64,000 nucleotides of DNA from Planctomycetota bacterium (GTDB lineage Bacteria > Planctomycetota > Planctomycetia > Planctomycetales > Planctomycetaceae). The stretch lies in assembly GCA_003388505.1 (NCBI GenBank), contig QQVO01000032.1:62001-126000 (forward strand), in the 5' to 3' direction. Each line of letters opens with the position of its first letter. The stretch's first letter is position 1. Positions 35,046 through 43,644 of the stretch are shown in pieces. The translations under genes were made by a program, and so were the position numbers. The notes beneath the pieces are model-generated. The model ran no database searches. It was not told the origin of the DNA and was given only the letters and a program-made list of their open reading frames with translations.

Positions 35046-35324
35046 TCACTCGTCATCTTCGGTTGCAGCCCCTTCCCGGCGTTGCAACAGACGGCCCTTG
35101 ATCGATCGAAATTCCTCCTCGGACAAGTCGCCATCCGCGTAGATCTCCCGAATCTCCGAGAGCATTCGATCGGTTGCGCCCGCAGGATCGTCATCTTCGT
35201 GAAACCACGACCGGATCCGGCTGGCGAACCAGGCCAATGCAAGCAGAGCAACGATCAGGCCAACCCACATCCAAGTGGTGGCAGACATCACCTCCCAGAA
35301 CTTTTCCGCGTCGGCCGCCTGCAT
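35046..35324 (-). CDS. Small membrane protein with SHOCT-like C-terminus
   Basis: About 92 residues from the chosen ATG (MQAADAEKFWEVM). One transmembrane helix (TTWMWVGLIVALLALAWFA) is followed by a charged segment and the short helix pair IREIYADGDLSEEEFRSIKGRLLQ, which matches the SHOCT pattern (a small C-terminal domain with G-x-I-(T/S)-x-E-E-F/Y). SHOCT modules appear at the end of many small membrane proteins and are thought to be oligomerisation modules. A start 12 codons later (MSATTW) is equally possible. Function unknown; it lies upstream of clpX on the same strand (180 nt). Confidence 0.6.
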   Translation of the reverse strand: MQAADAEKFWEVMSATTWMWVGLIVALLALAWFASRIRSWFHEDDDPAGATDRMLSEIREIYADGDLSEEEFRSIKGRLLQRREGAATEDDE

Positions 35325-35677
35325 AATCCTGAAACTTTGACAGCCTTGAAGCGAGTTCGACGGAAACTCGCGGGGACTACCTGCCGCAGTAAGCATTATC
35401 GGCTGCCGCGTCGGATCAGGCAACAGCGAAGATTCCGCAGGATTCGCCGTTCGGAAAGAGCCTCGACCGCTCGCCACCCCGAACTTTCAATCACCGAACG
35501 GTCCGTTCTGCAAATCCTGCAATCGTCAGCCCGAGCGGCTGCGGCCGGGGAATTCCCGAATCGGCCGGACGCAGGGGCGCAACATCCCGGCGCGATGGCC
35601 AGCACGCAGATTGCACGCTGAAAATACCGGGCATAGAATGCAGCTTTGCCCCAGTCTGCCTGCAATCAAGCGACACC
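35325..35677. other. Divergent intergenic region
   Basis: These 353 nt separate a minus-strand from a plus-strand gene and should hold both promoters. Open frames crossing it are Arg/Ala-rich without family character. No repeat recognised. Confidence 0.4.
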
Positions 35678-36163
35678 ATGGAATTCGACGATCGACTTCA
35701 ACGGGCCATCGAACGCGGCCGAGCGACGCGCGAGGAAGCCGGCCGCGCGACGGCCGAGCGCGAGATGTCGGTCGAAGACCTGAAGAGCGTTCATTCGCGG
35801 TGCCGGCTCGAGTTGGTGGAGCGGATCGAAAATTGTCTGAAGAAACTGGCCGACCATTTCCCCGGCTTCCGGTATTCGCCGCAGATGAACGAAAGCGGCT
35901 GGGGAGCGACGATCAGCCGCGATGACATCTCGGTGTCGCGGGACCGCAGCACGAGTTCGCTGTACAGTCGACTGGAGGTCACGGTTTCCCCCTTCGGATC
36001 GGCGGCCATTATCGAACTCGTCGCGAAAGGCGCCATCCGCAACAAGGAAGTCTTTCATCGCCGGAATTTTCAGCAGCTGAGCCAGGTGGACCTGGACTCC
36101 TTCAGTGAGCTAATTGACTTGTGGGTTCTCGAGTACGCGGAATTGTACGCCGCCGGAAGTTGA
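35678..36163 (+). CDS. Conserved-looking hypothetical cytoplasmic protein
   Basis: A 161-residue protein without signal or membrane segment. The N-terminal helix is rich in Arg/Glu/Ala (LQRAIERGRATREEAGRATAER). A mixed alpha/beta part follows with FPGFRYSPQMNESGWGATIS, YSRLEVTVSPFGSAAIIELVAKGAIRNKEV and SFSELIDLWVLEYAELYAA. The strand pattern and the even codon use suggest a real gene, but I do not recognise the family. It precedes the KDPG aldolase gene by 105 nt and might be co-transcribed. Confidence 0.65.
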   Translation: MEFDDRLQRAIERGRATREEAGRATAEREMSVEDLKSVHSRCRLELVERIENCLKKLADHFPGFRYSPQMNESGWGATISRDDISVSRDRSTSSLYSRLEVTVSPFGSAAIIELVAKGAIRNKEVFHRRNFQQLSQVDLDSFSELIDLWVLEYAELYAAGS

Positions 36164-36268
36164 CCCGTACGGCCGCATGTGCGGGAGACTTGCGGCAGGA
36201 AGTGCAGCGCACAACGCCCGGCCCCGACTCACAGTGACCGCAACCAGAGACAACGGCGACGAATTTCG

Positions 36269-36916
36269 ATGAGCGCGCACTCTGACATTGAACGGGTTCT
36301 CGACCGCGGAATTGTCGCGATCTTGCGGGCGACCAGCGGCGAACAACTGGTCGATGTCGCAGAGGCTCTCTGTGAGGGGGGCATTGACGTCATCGAAGTC
36401 ACCTTCACCGTTTCCCGCGTCGTGGAAATCATCTCGGCCGTGCGCGATCGGCTGGGCGATCGGATTCTGCTTGGGGCCGGGACGGTGCTGGACGCCGCAA
36501 CCGCCCGCACCGCGATGCTGGCAGGGGCCGAGTTCATCGTGACGCCCGTCGTCCAACGGGACGTGATCGAAACATGCCGGCGCTACGACAAGCTGGTGAT
36601 GGCCGGTGCACTGACCCCCACAGAAATCCTGGCGGCGTGGGAGGCCGGTTCTGACATCGTCAAGGTCTTTCCGGCCGATGTCGGAGGGCCGTCCTATCTG
36701 AAGGCGGTCCACGGGCCGCTGCCGTACATTCGCCTGCTGCCCACCGGCGGTGTGAATCTGGAGACCCTTCCGGCATTTGTCAGGGCGGGAGCGGCGGCGG
36801 TCGGCCTGGGCAGCGCGTTGATCAACGACTCCGTGTTGAAGTCGAGCAATCTCGATGAAATCCGCGCCCGGGCAGCGGAATACGTGGAGTGCATGAGATC
36901 GGCCCGTGAGGTGTAG
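36269..36916 (+). CDS. eda: 2-dehydro-3-deoxyphosphogluconate (KDPG) aldolase
   Basis: A 215-residue class I aldolase that splits KDPG into pyruvate and glyceraldehyde-3-phosphate (Entner-Doudoroff pathway). Diagnostic segments are GIVAILRATSGEQ, IDVIEVTFTVSR (catalytic Glu), GAGTVLDAATA, AGAEFIVTPVVQ, and SDIVKVFPADVGGPSYLKA with the Schiff-base lysine in IVKVFP, then LPTGGVNLE and AVGLGSALI. The length equals that of E. coli Eda. The start at MSAHSDIERV gives the normal N-terminus, while the frame is open 30 codons further upstream. No edd or sugar-acid transport gene is adjacent; related KDPGal aldolases look the same. Confidence 0.92.
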   Translation: MSAHSDIERVLDRGIVAILRATSGEQLVDVAEALCEGGIDVIEVTFTVSRVVEIISAVRDRLGDRILLGAGTVLDAATARTAMLAGAEFIVTPVVQRDVIETCRRYDKLVMAGALTPTEILAAWEAGSDIVKVFPADVGGPSYLKAVHGPLPYIRLLPTGGVNLETLPAFVRAGAAAVGLGSALINDSVLKSSNLDEIRARAAEYVECMRSAREV

Positions 36917-37234
36917 GGCGGCTGTCCTTGCCTGGCTTGAGGCGTTCGGTTCATCTTCCGGATGCGATCGCCGAATTGCTGCTGAGACATGATGGGACGA
37001 CGGACGCAACTGGTTCCACGCCCCCAGTTCTCACAGCCGACAGGACAGGCCGATTCCGCTCAAGCGGCGGCGTCGGGACCGCCGATACCACCGTCAGAGG
37101 ATCCCGCTCCGCGAACACTGTGCGCGGACGGTTATGCGCTGGCGTTCGCCGCTTTGGCGGGACTCCGGCCGGTCTTGATCTCGAGGGGGGAGTCGATGCG
37201 GCGTCATGGACGGATCCGCGTCGTCTGACGACAT
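36917..37234. other. Intergenic stretch without a credible gene
   Basis: These 318 nt between two plus-strand genes contain only shadow-like open frames (Arg/Ser/Gly-rich) on either strand. The promoter of the secreted protein that follows is expected here. Confidence 0.4.
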
Positions 37235-38899
37235 ATGACGGGGCTGTTCGCACCGAATCGAAAGCTGTCGCGCCGCACGCGCTTCCCGGGAGTGGCGGTT
37301 TGCTTCGCCGCATCGGCAGCCGCCGTGTGGCTCACGTTGACAACATGGTCGGTTGCCGCGCCGCCTGCACCGCAGCCTGTGCACACACCGCGCGATCAAT
37401 TCCGCATTCCCTTTCAGTTCGACCCCGAGGAGATGGCGAGGCTGAACGCCACGGAGATCCAGCTCTTCGTATCGACCGACCAGGGCCGGCACTGGGACCA
37501 TTCGCAGTCGGTGCCAACGACAGCCGAAAAGTTCACGTTCAAAGCGCCGCAACCCGGTGAGTACTGGTTCTCTGTGCGGACCCGGGATGCGAATAACCAG
37601 TTCCATCCGCCGGGGCCGTTGCAGCCCGGCCTGCGAGTGATTGTCGACCAACGATCGCCTCAGTTGGAAGTGCGTTTGCGCCAGACGGCGGCCGGAGAAG
37701 TTGAACTGTCATGGCGCGCCGACGATGAACACCTCGATCTCGGCTCTCTGAAGCTGGAGTTCATGAACCCGGGTTCCGAGGTGTGGGAGGGCGTCAACAT
37801 CACTCCCGTCGACGCGGGCCGGACTTCATGGACCGTGCCGGCTGATGGTCGACTGTTTGTGCGCGGCACGGTGTCGGACTACGCCGGCAACACGGCGACT
37901 TCTGATGCGGCAACCGATGTTCGCACCGGCCCGGTTCGGCAACCGGGACCGGTCCGCCCCGATTTCAGCCAACCGGTCGCCGGTCCGGAAACCGATCCCA
38001 TCATTCGCCCTGAGCAGAATCTGGCAACCGTTGAGCAACCGACGGTGATCGAACCCGGCCGTGAGGCCTCCTCGCGGACGCTGCCGCCGGTCATCATGCA
38101 GCCGATCGAACGACCCCCGGTGCCGAAAAATGTGACCGCGCCGCCGGAGCTGCCGCTGGCGCCGTTCTCCTCGGAGTCCGGTGACGCGAATCCCTCCGTC
38201 GTCGCCGGCGGCGATGCGCAGACCGACAGTGCGACCGAAGGGCACTCGGCGGAGGATTCCGCCCGAAACCTCAATACCACGACGTTCAACATCAATTACG
38301 CGCTGGAGGATGTTGGGCCATCAGGAGTGGCGGCCGTTGATCTCTACATCAGCGAGAACAACGGCTTCAAATGGTACTACTACGGCCGCGACGAGGATCG
38401 ACGCAGCCCAATCCAAGTGACCGTCCCGCGCGACGGGTCGTACGGATTCTCGCTGCGAGTTCGGAGCGGCGTCGGGCTTACAGAACCGCCACCGCAGCCG
38501 GGTGAAGCGCCGACGCTGGTGGTCGTTGTCGACCGGCAGGCGCCGGCAGTCGAGGTGCTGGCGGTCAAACAAGGGCAGGGGACGTCGCGTCATGCGATCG
38601 AGATCGCCTGGAGCGTGGACGACGAACGGCTTGCAGAGAAGCCGATCATGCTGCTGTACGCCTCCCAGGCCACCGGTCCCTGGTATCCGATGACGACCGA
38701 CTGGATCGAGAACACCGGGACGTATCGTTGGGACGGGGGACAACAGATTCCTCAGCAGCTCTTCGTCCGCGTCGAAGCCCGCGATGCAGCAGGGAACGTC
38801 GGTCGCGCGGACTCCAGAAATCCGCTGGTCGTCGACCTCGCACGCCCGTCGGCTCGCATCACCGACATCGAGTCGATCAACGACGGCTCCCCAGAGTGA
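37235..38899 (+). CDS. Secreted multi-domain beta-sandwich protein of unknown function
   Basis: A 554-residue protein with a long signal peptide (basic start, then VAVCFAASAAAVWLTLTT, cleavage near SVAAPPAP). At least three Ig/fibronectin-like units follow: IQLFVSTDQGRHWDHSQSVP ... GEYWFSVRTRDANNQ (about 65-120), VDLYISENNGFKWYYYGRDE ... DGSYGFSLRVRSG (about 365-415) and IMLLYASQATGPWYPMTTDW ... QQLFVRVEARDAAGNVG (about 470-530). The repeated V-D-R-Q/S-P-x-x-E-V phrase opens new units. A Pro-rich linker (about 230-330) separates halves. The style recalls planctomycete surface proteins that read 'S-D-G-x-W' motifs. Function unknown. Confidence 0.75.
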   Translation: MTGLFAPNRKLSRRTRFPGVAVCFAASAAAVWLTLTTWSVAAPPAPQPVHTPRDQFRIPFQFDPEEMARLNATEIQLFVSTDQGRHWDHSQSVPTTAEKFTFKAPQPGEYWFSVRTRDANNQFHPPGPLQPGLRVIVDQRSPQLEVRLRQTAAGEVELSWRADDEHLDLGSLKLEFMNPGSEVWEGVNITPVDAGRTSWTVPADGRLFVRGTVSDYAGNTATSDAATDVRTGPVRQPGPVRPDFSQPVAGPETDPIIRPEQNLATVEQPTVIEPGREASSRTLPPVIMQPIERPPVPKNVTAPPELPLAPFSSESGDANPSVVAGGDAQTDSATEGHSAEDSARNLNTTTFNINYALEDVGPSGVAAVDLYISENNGFKWYYYGRDEDRRSPIQVTVPRDGSYGFSLRVRSGVGLTEPPPQPGEAPTLVVVVDRQAPAVEVLAVKQGQGTSRHAIEIAWSVDDERLAEKPIMLLYASQATGPWYPMTTDWIENTGTYRWDGGQQIPQQLFVRVEARDAAGNVGRADSRNPLVVDLARPSARITDIESINDGSPE

Positions 38900-38959
38900 C
38901 CGGATCATCGGTGTGCTGCAGGCCGTCCACGAGCCGCCGCCGCACGGGTCGGGGTCATT

Positions 38960-39068
38960 CAAGCTTTTCGGGGTTGAGCGGTTCTCACGGGAGCACGAAT
39001 CCTGCAGGGTTTCGTGCGAAGCTGCGGTCCCCCCCTCCAGACCAGAAAAGCCCCGACGGGGCACTACG
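38960..39068 (+). repeat. Intergenic repeat A, copy 2
   Basis: It carries the same inner block as copy 1: a CACGGGAGCACGAATC segment, the GCACGAA/TTCGTGC hairpin, and the end GCCCCGACGGGGCACTA. The outer stem has changed sequence but kept complementarity (GCTTTT / AAAAGC), a sign of compensatory change. It sits between the convergent secreted-protein and tatA genes and overlaps the last codon of tatA. Confidence 0.8.
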
Positions 39069-39354
39069 ACTGCTCATCAGTGCCGGTGGCCACCGGCTCA
39101 GTCTTCGGCGGTTCAAACTTCGGCGTCAGCAGCTCCCGGTCCTTGTTGGGTGCAGGGTCCGGGCGGGGACGATGCACCTCGCGCTCGACGTCACGATACG
39201 CGGACCGCATGTCGTCCTCGACGCCGCGGATCCCCTTCTTGAATTCGGTCATTCCCTTGCCGAGACTGCGAGCCACCTCCGGCAGTCGCTTGCCGAACAG
39301 CAGCAGCGCGATGATGCCGAACATCAGCATCTCTGGTGAACTCAAGCCAAACAT
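39064..39354 (-). CDS. tatA: TatA-type twin-arginine translocase subunit
   Basis: A 96-residue protein: MFGLSSPEMLMFGIIALLLFG (transmembrane helix, about 8-21) followed by the hinge KRLPEVARSLGKGMTEFKKG, an amphipathic helix, and an acidic/proline-rich tail (RPRPDPAPN...). This is the canonical TatA/MttA/Hcf106 form, which builds the pore for folded, cofactor-bearing proteins such as the Tat-signal DUF1552 protein at 22593-23918. GGAGGG about eight nt upstream supports the ATG; an open 43-codon extension is not translated-looking. A second, shorter paralog starts 110 nt upstream. Confidence 0.9.
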   Translation of the reverse strand: MFGLSSPEMLMFGIIALLLFGKRLPEVARSLGKGMTEFKKGIRGVEDDMRSAYRDVEREVHRPRPDPAPNKDRELLTPKFEPPKTEPVATGTDEQS

Positions 39355-39463
39355 CGGTTCGTCCCTCCGATCGATCCACGAAGCGTCCGACTCTTGTGAA
39401 TTGTCTCCGCCGGCTCGGGCCTTACGAAATGGGGACCAGCCGCACGAAACGGTGTCCCAAACC

Positions 39464-39628
39464 CTACGCCACCGGCTCTTCACTCGGTTCGTCCGGCGCG
39501 TTCATGCCTCTCCGAAACTCGGTCAGGCTCTGTCCCAATGCTCGCATTGTACCCGGCAATCGGTTTCCGAACAGCAGAATGGCGACCAGCCCCAGAACGA
39601 TCAACTGTGTTGAACCAACTCCAAACAT
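39464..39628 (-). CDS. Very short TatA paralog (54 residues)
   Basis: Reading the minus strand from the ATG at 39626-39628 gives MFGVGSTQLIVLGLVAILLF followed by GNRLPGTMRALGQSLTEFRR and a 14-residue acidic tail ending SEEPVA. This has the same layout as the neighbouring TatA: a helix, then the F-G-(N/K)-R-L-P hinge, then an amphipathic helix with L-G-x-x-(L/M)-T-E-F-(R/K)-(R/K)-G. It lacks most of the C-terminal tail. Length is only 54 codons plus TAG. It lies directly upstream of tatA on the same strand, so it is a tandem duplicate and a candidate TatE/TatA-like accessory. Confidence 0.85.
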   Translation of the reverse strand: MFGVGSTQLIVLGLVAILLFGNRLPGTMRALGQSLTEFRRGMNAPDEPSEEPVA

Positions 39629-40042
39629 GACAGTTTCCTTGTGTGGATGAGCAACCGGGAGGCGCTCTGTTTATAGCGGCGGACGTTGCCGGCCGACGCG
39701 GAGAAGACCATTCCTCGACGTGAGGCGGCTGCTTGGGTGGGAGAGCGGTTGCAGTGAACATCTCCGGACCTGCGCGGTGAATTCTCCGCGCTGCAGCGAT
39801 CCCGGTCTCGAGGATGTCCACTCAGTGCACCCGCCTGGGCAGGCAGGAAAAGGGGAGCGGAACTCTTCTTCCATTCTATCGTGGCATGCGTGCCTGTCAA
39901 TTTCCTGAGCTGGCTTTTGACGGCCGGCAGACCGTCGACGGACCGCGTGATTTCACGCCGGGGCGAAAATCCGCCAAGATTGATACGAATGGAGCGAGGC
40001 GCAGGCCCGCAGAAGAATTGGGGATCAGACAGGACCGACAGA

Positions 40043-40687
40043 ATGCCGTCAGTGTTCGGATCGAATTCCGCGAGTGGATTGCTCGCCGTGGGGTCATTCA
40101 CAGCTGTCTACATGCTGGCGGCCGTGGCGGGCGCCGTGACGAGCGGCAACCGGGAGTTCGTTTTCTATATCGGGGTGATGCTGGTGCTGATCACGGCGGT
40201 CGGATTCATGCACCGCCGCGTCGGCTTCAGCCCGGCCGTGCTGTGGGGGCTGTCAGTGTGGGGGCTGGCGCACATGGCGGGCGGACTATTGCCCGTTCCC
40301 GAGTCATGGCCGATCAACGGTGAGAATCGCGTTCTGTACAGCCTCTGGCTGGTCCCGGACCGCCTGAAATATGACCACGTTGTGCACGCCTATGGATTCG
40401 CGGTGACGACGTTCGTGTGTTGGCAGGGACTACGATCGATCCTGGAAGGCGCTGAGGCGTCCCGCAGCCCCGTCCCCACTGCGGGAGCGGCAGTCTTGAG
40501 CGCCGCGGCCTCCCTGGGATTCGGAGCGCTCAATGAGGTCGTCGAGTTCGCCGCCACGCTGCTCGTCCCGAGCACCAACGTCGGCGGCTACGTGAATACC
40601 GGATGGGATCTCGTATCCAACATGGTGGGAGCCGTCGCAGCCGCCGGATTCTTGTGGACGCGAGGTCGAGTCATGCAGCAAGGCTGA
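40043..40687 (+). CDS. YjdF/DUF2238-like integral membrane protein
   Basis: A 214-residue protein with about six transmembrane helices. The conserved-looking polar sites sit where the YjdF/DUF2238 family has them: DRLKYDHVVHAYGFAVTTFV (H residues in a helix), FGALNEVVEFAATLLVPS (E-x-x-E-F) and YVNTGWDLVSNMVGAVAA (W-D-x-x-x-N/D-M). These suggest a metal- or ligand-binding membrane core, activity unknown. AGGA upstream supports the chosen ATG (MPSVFGS), while the frame is open 54 codons further. It is a single gene. Confidence 0.72.
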   Translation: MPSVFGSNSASGLLAVGSFTAVYMLAAVAGAVTSGNREFVFYIGVMLVLITAVGFMHRRVGFSPAVLWGLSVWGLAHMAGGLLPVPESWPINGENRVLYSLWLVPDRLKYDHVVHAYGFAVTTFVCWQGLRSILEGAEASRSPVPTAGAAVLSAAASLGFGALNEVVEFAATLLVPSTNVGGYVNTGWDLVSNMVGAVAAAGFLWTRGRVMQQG

Positions 40688-41049
40688 GACTGAAATCGTC
40701 AAGCATTGTCGTTCGGCCGCGATGCACAACCCGACCCTGGATTGATCGCAACCTCCCTGCGCGAGGCGTTCCAGGACTCTCGCGATTCGTTGTTTGCACC
40801 GTGCATCCTTGGCGATACGGTCCGGATTTCGCTACATTCGCCCGCAGTCTGACGGCCTGCCGATTCAACCGCGAGATCGTCTACCCAGTCGGTAGTGCCC
40901 TGACAGGGTTGTTGTTTGGGGTCGGCTGGACTGCAGATCCGCACGAAACCCTGCGGGATTCGTGCTCCCGTGAGAACCCATCAACCCCGAACACCTGGCG
41001 TGACGGGCCAGTAGGCAAGTTTTCGAAAAGCAAAACCACGAGGCATCTT
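40688..41049. other. Intergenic stretch with repeat A copy 3
   Basis: These 362 nt between two plus-strand genes hold repeat A in inverted orientation (40891-40998). The rest shows no credible gene on either strand. The promoter of the His-rich lipoprotein should lie after the repeat. Confidence 0.5.
40891..40998 (-). repeat. Intergenic repeat A, copy 3 (inverted)
   Basis: Reverse-complemented, it matches copy 1 nearly base for base across the inner block (GGTTCTCACGGGAGCACGAA, hairpin GCACGAA/TTCGTGC, then CTGCAGTCCAGCC) and starts/ends with the same GTAGTGCCCTGACAGGG palindrome as copies 1 and 2. Confidence 0.8.
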
Positions 41050-41247
41050 ATGAAAAGCACACGACGATCCTGGCTGACGCTCTTGGGCCTGCCGGCCATG
41101 CTCTTGACCTTGACGATGTGGCAGAGCGGATGCGGAAACGGCGACCCCGCTGGAGACGCCGGCGACGTTGATACACCAGCCGCCGCCGATCCGGATCATG
41201 ATCACGAAGAGGGGGACCATGATCACAATGGAGACCACACTGAGTGA
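41050..41247 (+). CDS. Small His/Asp-rich lipoprotein
   Basis: A 65-residue protein. The signal (MKSTRRSWLTLLGLPAMLLT) ends in the lipobox-like WQSGCGNG, and the mature part is acidic and ends in a metal-binding run: DHDHEEGDHDHNGDHTE, with five histidines among aspartates and glutamates. Tails of this kind hold Zn, Ni or Cu at the outer face of a membrane. The convergent neighbour (41484-42317) is a ZIP metal-ion transporter, which makes metal buffering or sensing a reasonable guess, although the two genes are on opposite strands. Confidence 0.7.
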   Translation: MKSTRRSWLTLLGLPAMLLTLTMWQSGCGNGDPAGDAGDVDTPAAADPDHDHEEGDHDHNGDHTE

Positions 41248-41297
41248 CGCTGCGGGATAAGCGACGCTGCGGAAAGCGTGGACGGAGAGTCCGCATC

Positions 41298-41323
41298 GAC
41301 TCGGCCGGCCGCTGAGCCGAGTC
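41298..41323. terminator. Hairpin between convergent lipoprotein and ZIP genes
   Basis: GACTCGGC (41298-41305) and GCCGAGTC (41316-41323) form a perfect 8-bp stem with a 10-nt loop in the 236-nt gap where the two genes converge. There is no T-tract, so a terminator role is inferred from position. Confidence 0.45.
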
Positions 41324-41483
41324 AGCATCGCCGACCGACGCAACGGAACCAATAGCGTCAAGACCCGACAATCTGACGATGAGTCACCGGCCGCCGCATG
41401 CCATCGGTCTGCGGCGGTTTCTTTATTGGCGTTTGCGGCTCGGCGGCCGCCGATCGGGACGATCTGCGAACCATCTCCGGGAA

Positions 41484-42317
41484 TCAAACCGCATCGACGA
41501 ATCCGATCAACGCGGCTGCGACAACTCCGGCCACGAGGCAGACAGTCAGCCAGAATCGATCGTGGGCGTGAAATTCAATTTCCGGCAGCAGATCACTCAT
41601 CGAAATACAGAGAAAAACGCCGGCCGAGAACCCGAGTGCCGCACCGACGATCGCACCCTGCATCCCGGAAAATTGCTCGACGCCGGAAACAAAGAGCAAT
41701 GCGCCGGCGGGGCACATGAGGGCGAAGGCGGCGTTTACCAAAACGCGTGCGGCGCGCGACCACCCGCCGGATCGCATGAGCGTCGTGATCGACACCGCAT
41801 CCAGCGGTTTGTGCAGCAGAATGGCCAGAAAAACGCCGAGTCCGGCGAGCATACCGGTCTCCGCCTCGACAGCCGCCGCAAGGGCCATTCCGTCCAACAA
41901 GGTGTGCAAAGCAAGCCCGAAAGCCACACCGCCCCAACTGAGTCGACGATCGGAATCTGCGCCGTGGACGTGCGGGCCGTGACACGCCGATTGGGGGGCG
42001 TGTTCACTGCACTGCCCGGAAGCTGCGGCATGGTCGTGGACTGCGTCGAGCGGCTCGTGTTCGTGGAAGTGGAATATCCGCAGCAGCAGGAACATGATCA
42101 ACAAACCGGCGACCGCAGCGCGGCAGGCCTCGTCGATCGAACCAAGTTCCGCCGCAGCGTGCGGAACCATGTGGAGCAACGCGATCCCCAGCATCAACCC
42201 GCCGACGCTGCTCATGATGAACTGCATCGATCGATGCGTCAGTTGGACGCGATCAGAGACAACGCCGCCGGCCAGCGACGCGAGCACGATCAGCGCACAC
42301 CAAACGATCAGCGTCAT
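41484..42317 (-). CDS. ZIP-family metal-ion transporter
   Basis: A 277-residue protein with about eight helices. Helix IV region reads AFGLALHTLLDGMALAAAVEA (H-x-x-x-D-G) and helix V region FLAILLHKPLDAVSIT (H-K-x-x-D/E), the two metal-binding helices of ZIP transporters, which here carry H-D-G and H-K-P-x-D. Between helices III and IV is the His-rich cytoplasmic loop (FHFHEHEPLDAVHDH, then HGPHVHG), another ZIP hallmark. It should import Zn, Fe or Mn to the cytoplasm. Its convergent neighbour is the His-rich lipoprotein. Confidence 0.88.
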   Translation of the reverse strand: MTLIVWCALIVLASLAGGVVSDRVQLTHRSMQFIMSSVGGLMLGIALLHMVPHAAAELGSIDEACRAAVAGLLIMFLLLRIFHFHEHEPLDAVHDHAAASGQCSEHAPQSACHGPHVHGADSDRRLSWGGVAFGLALHTLLDGMALAAAVEAETGMLAGLGVFLAILLHKPLDAVSITTLMRSGGWSRAARVLVNAAFALMCPAGALLFVSGVEQFSGMQGAIVGAALGFSAGVFLCISMSDLLPEIEFHAHDRFWLTVCLVAGVVAAALIGFVDAV

Positions 42318-42426
42318 TTCGGCCGTGGCATCATGGCGGATGGGACAGGCGCGCCGGGTCGGTCATCCGGCGACGCGCCCGGGCACAGAATGGAGTCTCC
42401 TCGGACTCACAAACGAAGCGGGGGAG

Positions 42427-43392
42427 TCACCGATCGCCCTTGTACAATTTTCGCTGGATATTGGGGCTGAAGGCGGTCCAGCTCGACTGGGAGTTCGGAT
42501 CACTCTCGATGAGATTCGTGAACTCATTGATCTTTGCGTCGAGATTATCGAGGTGATGCAGGGCGATCGCCTCGGGAGTCATCGGAAGCCGCGGGCTGCC
42601 GAATTCGTAGCTCCCGTGGTGGCTGAGGACCATATGCTTCAGCCGCAGCAGGGATTCCGTGGGGAACGGCTCGCCGACCGTCTCTTCCACCGAGTTGAGC
42701 TTTTCGTTGATCATCTCAATCCCCATCACAAGGTGACCGATCAACTGCCCTTCGTCGGTGTAGGAAAATGTCGAGTCGTACGACAGCTCGCGCACCTTGG
42801 CCAGATCGTGCAGGAAAATCCCCGCCAGCAACAGATCGGGGTCGAGTTGCGGGTAGAGATCAACGATGCGAACCGCAGTTTCGAGCACGTTGACGATATG
42901 TTCCAGCAAGCCGCCATGAAACGCATGATGGAGTTTGATCCCCGCAGGAGCCCGAGTCAGCCCGGCCATGACATCGTCGTCGACAAGCAACGACTCCATC
43001 AGTGTCCGCAAGTGGCGGTCCTCGATTCCCAGCAGAATCTCGCGCAACCGCTCCAACAGCTTCTGAGTATCCTGGGTGCTGGCCGGGATGAATTCCTCGG
43101 GATCGACTGTGTCGGATGCCACCCGCTCCAGATGCGAGAGAATGATCTGCAGGTTTCCCTGGTAGAGTTGGACCTTGCCCCGAATGCGAACGTAATCACC
43201 GGTGGTGAACCGCGCCATCTCCTGTTCGTTCACGTTCCACAGCAGTCCGCTGATCTGCCCGGTGCGATCTCTGAGCTGCGACAGCAGATAGAGGTCGCCG
43301 GCACGATTGGCCCGAAGCTGTTTGTCGGCAAGAAGATAAACCTCTTCGATCGACTGTCCGTCGGACAGGTTCTCGACGTCGATACGCGGCAT
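42427..43392 (-). CDS. YhaM-like 3'-5' exoribonuclease (OB fold + HD domain)
   Basis: A 321-residue protein. An N-terminal OB-type nucleic-acid-binding part (about 15-95: LYLLSQLRDRTGQISGLLWN ... GDYVRIRGKVQLYQGNLQII) precedes an HD hydrolase domain with HHAFHGGLLEHIVNVLETA (H...H), AGIFLHDLAKVREL (H-D) and LSHHGSYEFGSPRLPMTPEA. Same architecture and length as Bacillus YhaM and the Cbf1 (CMP-binding factor) group, which trim single-stranded RNA or DNA from the 3' end. Start at MPRIDVENL; 20 further in-frame codons upstream look untranslated. No neighbour is co-directional within an operon distance. Confidence 0.85.
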   Translation of the reverse strand: MPRIDVENLSDGQSIEEVYLLADKQLRANRAGDLYLLSQLRDRTGQISGLLWNVNEQEMARFTTGDYVRIRGKVQLYQGNLQIILSHLERVASDTVDPEEFIPASTQDTQKLLERLREILLGIEDRHLRTLMESLLVDDDVMAGLTRAPAGIKLHHAFHGGLLEHIVNVLETAVRIVDLYPQLDPDLLLAGIFLHDLAKVRELSYDSTFSYTDEGQLIGHLVMGIEMINEKLNSVEETVGEPFPTESLLRLKHMVLSHHGSYEFGSPRLPMTPEAIALHHLDNLDAKINEFTNLIESDPNSQSSWTAFSPNIQRKLYKGDR

Positions 43393-43644
43393 TCTCGTCC
43401 CGATGCAAGCTGGAGTCGAAACCGGCGATTCTAGGAGGGGAGACCACAACACTCAACGGGGCGGCTTTATTGCGACCGCGGACTCAGCCGCCTCGGTCGC
43501 AGCATCCCCGACTCGCGACCACGCCGGACGGCGCGAACGGCGGCCGGCAACCGGTTCAAACCTGTCGAGGCGACTCTGCAATTCTGGTCTCTTTGAGACC
43601 CGGATTCTGCAGACAATCGCGCTGAGATCGATTGGCGAACCGGC

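Noticed and set aside
36928-37560. Plus-strand open frame between eda and the secreted protein
   Set aside because: Its second half overlaps the signal-peptide region of the secreted protein in another frame, and composition is shadow-like.
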